In this document: piece by piece, positions 8,601 to 13,686 of the stretch
Numbering within the stretch: position 1 is the stretch's first letter
Layout: every line of letters starts with the position of its first letter
Assembly: GCA_016281815.1 (NCBI GenBank)
Contig: JAEEJK010000058.1
Span: 1-64,000, forward strand
Length of the DNA: 64,000 bases
Source of the DNA: Prevotella sp.
GTDB lineage: Bacteria > Bacteroidota > Bacteroidia > Bacteroidales > Bacteroidaceae
Direction of reading: 5' to 3'
Notes under the pieces: model-generated
Told to the model about the DNA's origin: nothing
What the model saw: the letters and a program-made list of their open reading frames with translations, nothing else
Database searches by the model: none
Made by a program: the position numbers and the translations under genes

Positions 8601-9976
8601 AATTGCTTATCTTTATAAACTACCGCAATATTCTGGGGAGTGGCACTCACCTGCTGCTCGAAAAGGGAGACGATGGTCTGTGACGTGTCGTATTCCACAT
8701 CCGAGGGATTGAAGGAGTCGAGCAGTTGGGTCTGCTCCGTGGTGGCGATGCACACCTCGGCGAGTTTCTCCTGTGAGAGGAATCCTTCCACCACTGCCTC
8801 GTAACTTTCCAGGAACTGGGCTATCAGGGCTTCAGAATACTCATTGGCACTGTATTCAGCCTTCACCTGATAATGACCGTCGAGGATAAACGTCTTCAGA
8901 TACAATGACGCGTCGAGAGTGCTGTTGCCGATGCGCACCGCCTTCATGGGCATGCCCCCCATCTCCTCCTGGGAGAACAGCATGCCGTGCCATGCAAACA
9001 TCGAGTTGGTCTGCAACTTGAGGTCCTCCATCACATCGCTGTATGAATAGATGTCGTGCTCACGGCATCCGCTCATCTGCTCCTGACCGGCTTGCAGGAA
9101 ATCCATCACCGTGGTGTCGGCAGTGAACTTGGCATAGACGGGCAGGGTTTTGACAAACATACCCACCGTATGCGCCATACGTTTGTCGGAACGGCCGTTG
9201 TAAACCGTGCAGAAGAGCGACTCCTGCTCATTGTTGTATTTCGCCAACAGGAAGGCATACGCCGATGTGAAAAGAGTGCTCTTGAAGATGCCATGTTCCT
9301 TGCAGAAGGTTTCTACCCTCGCCATGTCGGTGTGGAGCGTGCGCAACAGACTCCCCTCACTGTGGATGGGATTCTCCAGGTCGGGAATCAGTTGGGTGAA
9401 TGTGTCACCACAATCGAAATGTGCGGCATACCATTTTTTGGCCTCCTCGAAGGCGGGCGACTGGCGCTTCTCCACCTCGTCGGCGGCAGTTTCGGCCAAA
9501 GTCAGTTCCTCCTGGGCAATGGCCTCATGGCCATAGGCCTTGTTGATGTCCTCGAGCATGAGGCTCATCGACGTGCCGTCTACAATGATGTGATGATAGT
9601 CAATGAACAGGTAGTAATGGCTGTCATCACGCAGCAGACGGATATGGAAAAGCCGGTCGCCATAGATATTGAAGGGCACGACGAGTTCGGTCTTCTTCTG
9701 CTCGATGTCGTCCACGTCCTCCACCTCCAAAGTCCAGGTTTCCTGATCCATATCGATAGTCTGGACAGGCTCTCCGTCTTCATTGAGTTCAATGCGTGTG
9801 AAGAGAGTGGAATGTGCCTTCACCGCGGTCTCGACGGCTTGTCGCAATCGCTCTCCGTCAAGACTTCTGTCCAAGATATACAGATAGGGCAGATTGTAGC
9901 ATATCTCGCCCTGATGGCCCACACATTCAGCGTATAGGCCATATTGCGATTTCGACAATGGCGCCGTCGTTTTCAT
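2669..9976 (-). CDS. Two-module NRPS with terminal reductase (C-A-T-C-A-T-R)
   Basis: A 2435-residue non-ribosomal peptide synthetase. Domains by approximate residue: condensation C1 (HHIIVDG near 131), adenylation A1 (YTSGSTG near 579, NVYGPTE, A10 lysine in NQKVNK), carrier T1 (serine in GLTSIS near 960, an atypical version of LGGxS), C2 (HHLVFDG near 1150), A2 (YTSGSTG near 1609, NCYGPTE, NGKTD), T2 (FFELGGTSL near 1990), and an NAD(P)-dependent thioester reductase (GATGYLG near 2080, YIYSK near 2233). It should join two amino acids and release a dipeptide aldehyde or alcohol. Gut NRPSs of this order are known to give dipeptide aldehydes that become (dihydro)pyrazinones. The leading C domain could add an N-acyl group. 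The start at 9976 (MKTTAPLS) is chosen because a strong GAGGAGG lies 9-15 bases upstream and the STAS stop is 4 bases away. A heptamer repeat lies in frame in A2. No phosphopantetheinyl transferase is in the window. Confidence 0.93.
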   Translation of the reverse strand: MKTTAPLSKSQYGLYAECVGHQGEICYNLPYLYILDRSLDGERLRQAVETAVKAHSTLFTRIELNEDGEPVQTIDMDQETWTLEVEDVDDIEQKKTELVVPFNIYGDRLFHIRLLRDDSHYYLFIDYHHIIVDGTSMSLMLEDINKAYGHEAIAQEELTLAETAADEVEKRQSPAFEEAKKWYAAHFDCGDTFTQLIPDLENPIHSEGSLLRTLHTDMARVETFCKEHGIFKSTLFTSAYAFLLAKYNNEQESLFCTVYNGRSDKRMAHTVGMFVKTLPVYAKFTADTTVMDFLQAGQEQMSGCREHDIYSYSDVMEDLKLQTNSMFAWHGMLFSQEEMGGMPMKAVRIGNSTLDASLYLKTFILDGHYQVKAEYSANEYSEALIAQFLESYEAVVEGFLSQEKLAEVCIATTEQTQLLDSFNPSDVEYDTSQTIVSLFEQQVSATPQNIAVVYKDKQFTYAEVDEISNRIAAFISQKGLGAEDVVSVLIPRCEWMPIASLGVLKAGCAYQPLDPSYPKERLNFMMQDASAKMLIADAALRDLVDEYQGDVLLTGDILGLPAAAAPAVDIVPSQLFILLYTSGSTGVPKGCQLMHSNLVAFCKWYHFAYGLKPEHNVAAYASYGFDACMMDMYPALTCGATVFIIPEELRLDLIALNDYFEANNITHSFMTTQVGYQFATNIDNHSLIQLSTGGEKLASLTPPQGYRFYNVYGPTECTIYITQFLVESKMKEIPIGLPLNNLRLYIVDPQGHRLPVGAAGELWAAGPQVGRGYLNRPEKTAEVFIPNPFCEDSKYARIYRTGDIVRYLPDGNIQFVGRRDGQVKIRGFRIELKEVEGIIREFPGIKDATVQAFDEEGGGKYIAAYIVSDQQIDIEALNNFILEQKPPYMVPAVTMQIDTIPLNQNQKVNKRALPKPEKKAAAVEETNVPMNVLEETLHEMIAGIVNNKDFGVTTVLGYAGLTSISAIRLAVQVNKRFGVTLEPKTLVKTGTLQTIENEILTAMMAGNASNTVSQEVTETKILTSAPLSYAQTGVYFECLKNPTSTIYNIPYLLTYPPQTDAGQLADAVRSVVDCHPELSVHFSTEGDAIIQTTDDSVAIEVPVTVMSDEQLMTYKNDFVRPFNLQKAPLCRFEVVRTPSTVHLLIDVHHLVFDGGSADLLIRQINAALKGNPVEKEDYTYLDFVSDQQKAEGSDEFKAAQRFFAEKLQTCEGASEIPADQPKRERQGLIGEVVCQPDYDKAIAFCRQQEITPAHLFLAATAYVVSRHTNNRDVYLCTVSSGRSNLKIADTVGMFVNTLALGMSIDDVTVSEFLQKVSDTFDETLRHENYPFARIATDFGFRPAIAYAYQVGVLSEYKVGGETIGQELLELNVPKFKINIKIETRGVVVQYDDAVYSERLATSLAESIVAVAERMMQQPDCRVRSLSIVSDSQEEELSHLRQTATGDAPFKFFHECIGHFAQKQPDHEALVAIDAKYTYREMDEATDRIALGLRSRGVRERDRVALLLPRTSRLILSLFGVLKSGAAYIPCDPEYPADRVKLILEDSEARYIITTADRMDSVPAGKAIDVEELLNVEDEKLKNETTPDQSSIFNSQSSITPDDLAYLIYTSGSTGRPKGVMLRHEGICNYLYGHPANVFANGVLTDADRVLSVTTISFDAALQDIGMAYFNGKTLIVATEEQANNPLDLARLIKEQHINMVSGTPSRWQTWLTSEDFCEAISNVRICRAGGEKFSDQLLAQMRKVTKARIFNCYGPTEITVASNNKELTHAELVTVGKPQLNVKEFIVDADGNELPVGVVGELYIGGRGVARGYNNLDEMTRERFVEYHGERIYKSGDYAKWLPDGDVVILGRTDHQIKLRGLRIELGEIENVMLKVDGMKKVVILIRKLNDKEHLCAYYTAEREIAPDALKAEISKSLTQYMVPTAYLQLKEMPMTPNGKTDVKSLPEPQLAISSAYEAPANDTERTFCDIFADILQMDKVGATDNFFELGGTSLVVTRVIIEADKAGLHVAYGDVFAHPTPRQLARLITGEGADESTDEVAGYDYTAINNLLQRNTLAVFRKGERQSLGNVLLTGATGYLGIHILRELIDSDAENIYCLVRGKTQEKAESRLRTLLFYYFANSFKELFGQRLHVVMGDVTNDLVSLCSDSIPVSLNTVFNCAAIVKHFSEGTEIEDVNIGGARRCVELCVSTGAKLIHVSTASTRGLWAGEIKDEVFTEQRLYMGQYLGNKYIYSKFMAERLILDAVALYGLSAKIMRVGNLAARSTDGEFQANFSTNSFMGRIKVYNMLGCCPYGMRNKQVEFSPINEVSRAIVLLATTPKECCVFHPYNIHGQFLGDVLTGLATVSEGIRFVEQEEFAEAMEQAKEDPQKAKQMSSLLAYQDMAHGQKTADVKRDNDYTTQVLYRLGFAWSPTSWDYVERMLTAIGGFGFFE
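5181..5253 (-). repeat. In-frame ATTGAAG heptamer repeat inside the NRPS A2 domain
   Basis: Positions 5184-5215 hold four heptamers of the ATTGAAG family, followed by a TTTTTCAATTTTTCATCTTCC stretch in pieces at 5230-5252. They encode an Asn/Ser/Gln-rich insert (QSSIFNSQSSI) just upstream of the A2 core motif YTSGSTG. The same repeat family is otherwise intergenic in this window. The insert stays in frame and sits where A domains have a variable loop, so the domain may remain active. Confidence 0.8.
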
Positions 9977-9980
9977 AGCC

Positions 9981-10289
9981 TTATACCTCCTCGAATTCAA
10001 ACAAATTGATGAAACCTGTCAATTTGAACACTGTCTTGATGTCGTCGTTCATGTTGCGCATGATGACCTTGCTTCCTCCTGCCTTGGCACCTTTGAGGAT
10101 GCTGATGAGGATGCGCAGTCCGCTCGATGCGATATACTCCAGATTGGTGCAGTCGATGACGATGTCACGGCCGTTGCTTGTGTAAAGTGGCTGCAAGGTT
10201 TTCTCCACCTCCACTGCTGCAGCAGTGTCGAGTTCACCTTCCAATGTCACCAGATACTTGTCTTCCAATTCTTGAATAGTTGTTTTCAT
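9981..10289 (-). CDS. STAS-domain anti-sigma factor antagonist-like protein
   Basis: A 102-residue single STAS domain, the usual size of SpoIIAA/RsbV proteins. The phosphorylation-site region reads DCTNLEYIASSGLRIL, with the conserved SSG serine near residue 58. In partner switching, such a protein is phosphorylated by a serine kinase, dephosphorylated by a PP2C phosphatase, and when unphosphorylated binds a partner. Its stop codon lies 4 bases before the NRPS start, and the NRPS ribosome-binding site is inside its last codons, so the two are almost certainly co-translated. The upstream SpoIIE-like protein is the obvious modifier. No sigma factor or separate RsbW-type anti-sigma factor is in the window, so the target is unknown. 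Confidence 0.92.
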   Translation of the reverse strand: MKTTIQELEDKYLVTLEGELDTAAAVEVEKTLQPLYTSNGRDIVIDCTNLEYIASSGLRILISILKGAKAGGSKVIMRNMNDDIKTVFKLTGFINLFEFEEV

Positions 10290-10332
10290 TTTCGTATTGT
10301 TTTTTTTGATGATTGATTTTTTTATTTTTTAG

Positions 10333-10459
10333 GAGTTTAGGAGTCTGGGAGTTTAGGAGTTTAGACATTACACTTGTATAATCGAAGCATTTGGCTTAAC
10401 TTCTTTAACTACTTAACTTCTTTAACTACTTAACTACTTAACTTCTTAACTACTTAACT
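10333..10459. repeat. Intergenic repeat block between STAS and SpoIIE-like genes
   Basis: Two tandem arrays: 10333-10366 is a run of GGAGTTTA-type units, and 10391-10459 is a run of TTAACTACTTAACTTCTT units reaching into the last codons of the phosphatase gene. The TGGCTTAAC...CTACTTAA segment is repeated with one mismatch over about 40 bases at 30503-30545. No Bacteroidetes promoter or terminator hairpin is visible, so read-through from the phosphatase gene into STAS-NRPS is plausible. Confidence 0.8.
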
Positions 10460-12652
10460 CAATTTCTTTTTCATTGTGAGGATGTTCTTGCCGCCGATGC
10501 GCTCATAGTTGAGAGAGTCCATCATTTCGCGGACAAGGAGGATGCCCAGACCACCAATCGGACGGTCTTCTGCCGAGAGGGTGGTATCGGCCTTGGCTGC
10601 CTCAGTTGGGTCAAATGCCATGCCGGAGTCGGTGATGGACAGTTTCAGGTACTTGTTGTTGGACATTGCCTTGAGGGTGATGTCTCCTACTGTGCCAGAG
10701 GGATAGGCATAGTCCATCACATTGACCACAGCCTCTTCCACAGCCAACCGTATGCTGCGTGTCATCGAGGCATCCAGTCCAAGCGTTTCCGCCACCGACT
10801 TGAGGAAGGCATGGAGGTCCTTCAACTGACTGACATCATTCTTCATGGTCAGTTCTCCATGTACCGTGTAGTCGTTTGTCACCGGAGAATACCTGAGTGC
10901 AAGCATTGTCAGGTCATCACTCTGCTCTTCCTCACCCACAAACTGCCTTACATGTCCTGTCATGGAATGGATGATATTCTCAGGCAGATCATGGCCCACC
11001 TGCTTCAGAACTGACGTGATGCGCTGCATGCCAAACTGCTGATGGTCGGTGTTTCTTGCTTCTGTCAGACCGTCTGTATACAGGAAGAGAGTGTCATCCT
11101 TGTTGATGATGGTTTCCTGCATCTCATACTTGAAGTCATCAAACAATCCCACGGGCAGGTTGGCTATCACAGGCAACTGCGACACGCCAGTACCATTCAA
11201 CAACATAGGAGCGTCATGCCCGGCGTTGCAGTAGCGCAGGCGTCCTGTCGGCAGGTCGAGCACACCAATGAAAAGCGTGGCAAACATATTGGTCTTGTTG
11301 TTGCTGCAAGCCGTCTCGTTGATGGTTTTCATGATGTGTGCGGGATTGCTCTCGTGTGAAGAGACTGCGCGGAAGAGTGCCTGTGTCATCGCCATGATCA
11401 GTGCCGACGGAATGCCTTTCCCACTCACGTCGCCGATACAGAAGAACAGTTTCTCATCGCGGATAAAATAATTATACAGGTCACCGCCCACTTCCCTTGC
11501 CGGCTTCAGGATGGCACTAATGGTGATGTCCGGACGTTCCGCCACTTTCTCATCCTGCATCAGCATGGCACTCTGAATGCCTGTCGCAATCCGCAGTTCG
11601 TTACCGATGCGCTGCTTCTCTTCCTTGGCAAGGGAGAGTTTGCGCTCATTGAGCATGAAGCGGCTGAGGATATACCCAAGTATGCCAAATGCTATCAGCA
11701 TCAAGACAAGCATGTTGATGCGCATCCAATGCAACTTCTCATACACCTCGTCATCATAGCACACCACAGCCATCTGCCAATGGGGCAGACCCTTCATATT
11801 GGCATAAAAGACACTTGCACGGTCACCCTTGTCATCCTTGAAGCGAATCACCTTGCTGATGCCGCTCTGGCTCTCGCTGCGGCTCACGGTACTGTCGTTG
11901 ATGATCCTGACCACTTTATCCACGTCCTGAGTCTTCACATGCTCTGAGAGAGGACGGGATATCAGTTGGCCTGACTCCGTGAGCAACAGGATAAACGATG
12001 AGGGATAAATATGGCGATAGTCAAGCGTGTCGTCCAACCATTCAAGAGAAATGTCGATGCCTCCTACAGCAGCCAAACGTCCCTGACTGTCATACAGGGG
12101 ATAGGTATAGGTGGTCAATGGCTTGACTACGCCGTCATCCTCATATTCATAAGGGTCACTCCAAAATGGTTTTTCCTCCTTCAGCATCTTAATAAACGTC
12201 GGATTGGTGGGATAATCGACCCCCTTTTTCTCTGCCAGGTTCCTGATACGAATGCTATCATTGTCCTTATAAGCATAAGGTTCAAAAAGCCTGCCTTTCT
12301 CTGGATAATAGTTGGGCATAAAGGCCAGGAAACAACCCGTCACCTTCGGGTTGGCCATGATAGTCCTCTTGGCGGCAACATACATCGAGTCAGCATGGCT
12401 GATATTGCGCTCCATATCCCAAAGGTGTTCCTTCAGCGTGTTCTCCATCACGTTGAGCATTCCTTTGATAATGATGGATTTCATTCTCAGTTCACTCTCA
12501 GCACGTTTGCTCAACTGTGCTTCCATCATATTGTGCGAATAGTAATATTGCACGGCGGAAATCAATTCGAGAAGCAGGGCTGCCACCACAATGATGACCA
12601 ACCCTTTATGGTTGCTCACATAACTTCTGACCTTATTGAAGAAATCATTCAT
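10454..12652 (-). CDS. Membrane SpoIIE-type PP2C phosphatase fused to a GHKL serine-kinase domain
   Basis: A 732-residue regulator. Residues 17-38 form TM1 and 40-300 an extracytoplasmic Cache-like sensor (WSDPYEY near 164, then YTYPLYDSQGRLAAVGGID). Residues 311-335 form TM2 and 350-590 a SpoIIE/RsbU PP2C domain with metal-binding motifs GGDLY (389), GDVSGKG (407), YTDGLTEA (525) and SDDLT (578). Residues 600-732 form a GHKL ATPase of the RsbW/SpoIIAB type with N-box EEAVVNV near 639, DSGMAFDP near 675 and GGLGILL near 700. Thus both a phosphatase and a kinase for a STAS protein are present in one chain under an external sensor. The STAS gene follows 164 bases downstream. The start at 12652 is chosen because GGGAGAAC precedes it; an upstream extension would overlap the promoter leader. 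Confidence 0.93.
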   Translation of the reverse strand: MNDFFNKVRSYVSNHKGLVIIVVAALLLELISAVQYYYSHNMMEAQLSKRAESELRMKSIIIKGMLNVMENTLKEHLWDMERNISHADSMYVAAKRTIMANPKVTGCFLAFMPNYYPEKGRLFEPYAYKDNDSIRIRNLAEKKGVDYPTNPTFIKMLKEEKPFWSDPYEYEDDGVVKPLTTYTYPLYDSQGRLAAVGGIDISLEWLDDTLDYRHIYPSSFILLLTESGQLISRPLSEHVKTQDVDKVVRIINDSTVSRSESQSGISKVIRFKDDKGDRASVFYANMKGLPHWQMAVVCYDDEVYEKLHWMRINMLVLMLIAFGILGYILSRFMLNERKLSLAKEEKQRIGNELRIATGIQSAMLMQDEKVAERPDITISAILKPAREVGGDLYNYFIRDEKLFFCIGDVSGKGIPSALIMAMTQALFRAVSSHESNPAHIMKTINETACSNNKTNMFATLFIGVLDLPTGRLRYCNAGHDAPMLLNGTGVSQLPVIANLPVGLFDDFKYEMQETIINKDDTLFLYTDGLTEARNTDHQQFGMQRITSVLKQVGHDLPENIIHSMTGHVRQFVGEEEQSDDLTMLALRYSPVTNDYTVHGELTMKNDVSQLKDLHAFLKSVAETLGLDASMTRSIRLAVEEAVVNVMDYAYPSGTVGDITLKAMSNNKYLKLSITDSGMAFDPTEAAKADTTLSAEDRPIGGLGILLVREMMDSLNYERIGGKNILTMKKKLS

Positions 12653-12707
12653 GTTCTCCCTTTTTCTTATATTGTATGCTAATGTAATTAAGGCAGATAC
12701 TATTTTG

Positions 12708-12737
12708 CAAAGATAGTGCAAATCATATGCAATGCAA
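12708..12737 (-). promoter_or_regulatory. Promoter of the SpoIIE-like/STAS/NRPS/MATE block
   Basis: On the minus strand TTG (12735-12737), exactly 19 bases, then TATCTTTG (12708-12715) match the Bacteroidetes consensus. The leader to the start codon at 12652 is about 50 bases. No other consensus promoter is seen before the STAS and NRPS genes, so this is the best candidate for the whole block. Confidence 0.8.
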
Positions 12738-12859
12738 AACAAATATCTCATTTTTTTGCGGCAGACGAACCTGCCTTTTTCTCTGCCTTTTTCTCACAGT
12801 ACAAAATTACTATTTTACGACGGCCCTTGAATCATTCGTTGTGATTTCTCTCAAAGGTG

Positions 12860-12920
12860 TTTGCGACAGACAACAAAATTTGCGACAAATAAGGAAGGCA
12901 GGCTTCCTATCTGTCGCAAA
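12860..12920. repeat. TTTGCGACA repeats and imperfect palindrome
   Basis: TTTGCGACA occurs at 12860-12868 and 12879-12887, and inverted (TGTCGCAAA) at 12912-12920. The second and third copies enclose AGGAAG...CTTCCT, giving a stem of 9 plus 6 bp over 42 bases. This lies in the 396-base divergent gap between the phosphatase gene and the 13049 gene. It has no T-run, so it is unlikely to be a terminator. An operator or structured RNA element is possible. The rest of the gap holds only the two promoters. Confidence 0.6.
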
Positions 12921-12999
12921 TGGACATGTCATGAAGATGGAAACAATCAAATTGGGAGGCGACTATGTCCTTTTCCGGCGCAAAAATATAAATTTCATT

Positions 13000-13029
13000 T
13001 TGTCATCCGCTCGACTATTCGTATCTTTG
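13000..13029 (+). promoter_or_regulatory. Promoter of the 13049-13630 gene
   Basis: TTG (13000-13002), a 19-base spacer and TATCTTTG (13022-13029) match the consensus exactly. The start codon is 20 bases beyond the -7 box, so the leader is very short. Confidence 0.8.
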
Positions 13030-13048
13030 GCTCCCAAAAGCAACGATT

Positions 13049-13630
13049 ATGGATAATAGACTATTGATTACTTTGGTTGTCATATTCATTATAGCTACAG
13101 CCATTTGCCTCTCCACATGCCATGCGGGCAACCATGGCTTACTGGGCAAAAGACACCCCATCAAAAAAGAAACAACCGCCATCCACTACTCCATGCACAC
13201 CAACTCAGGTATTGCTGTGCAGACAGATTATGACATCACGCCCGACTCCATCACCTGGCTATATAGGGACCGCCGAAATGGCTTCATCCTCCGCGACGTA
13301 GTGAAATACGACCCTAAAGACTACGATGCCCTTATCGATACACTGTCGCAGGTGGCCTTCAAGGTGCGCCATGTCAAAAGCACCGCTTCAAGGGGTGGAG
13401 GTGGTTATGCCTATTCCTTCTTTGACAGCGAAGGCAAATACCTTGGCTATGGCGACGTCAACAATATCGCCTCTGGCGACAACGAGACTGCCGAGGAAGC
13501 CATCAGCCAATTCCTCTACACCCACCGCACTGCCGGCGAACAAGCAGTGAAGGATGCCAAGGAAAAAGGAAAGCTCTATATCAACATGGAAGAGTTTCCC
13601 GAAACTTTAGTGCCGTATAGGTTGCAGTGA
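13049..13630 (+). CDS. Membrane-anchored protein of unknown function
   Basis: A 193-residue protein with an N-terminal hydrophobic segment (LLITLVVIFIIATAICLSTC), either a membrane anchor or an uncleaved signal. The remainder is polar and probably periplasmic. Residues 45-130 contain repeated aromatic positions and a glycine run (SRGGGGYAYSFFDSEGKYLGYG). A helical C-terminal part follows (ETAEEAISQFLYTH...EQAVKDAKEKGKLYIN). I recognise no family. It is transcribed alone from a consensus promoter and ends 57 bases before the convergent GH3 gene, with no clear terminator between them. Confidence 0.75.
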   Translation: MDNRLLITLVVIFIIATAICLSTCHAGNHGLLGKRHPIKKETTAIHYSMHTNSGIAVQTDYDITPDSITWLYRDRRNGFILRDVVKYDPKDYDALIDTLSQVAFKVRHVKSTASRGGGGYAYSFFDSEGKYLGYGDVNNIASGDNETAEEAISQFLYTHRTAGEQAVKDAKEKGKLYINMEEFPETLVPYRLQ

Positions 13631-13686
13631 CACAAATGCAGCCATCATCTCCCCATGATTATTTCCTTTGCTGGTTTTTTCCTTTT

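Noticed and set aside
10391..10459. CRISPR-like repeat array
   Set aside because: Units are 7-9 bases with no spacers and no cas genes nearby; it is a minisatellite.
12727..13056. 109-codon plus-strand frame in the divergent gap
   Set aside because: It contains the palindrome and both promoters, overlaps the start of the 13049 gene, and has no family resemblance or ribosome-binding site.
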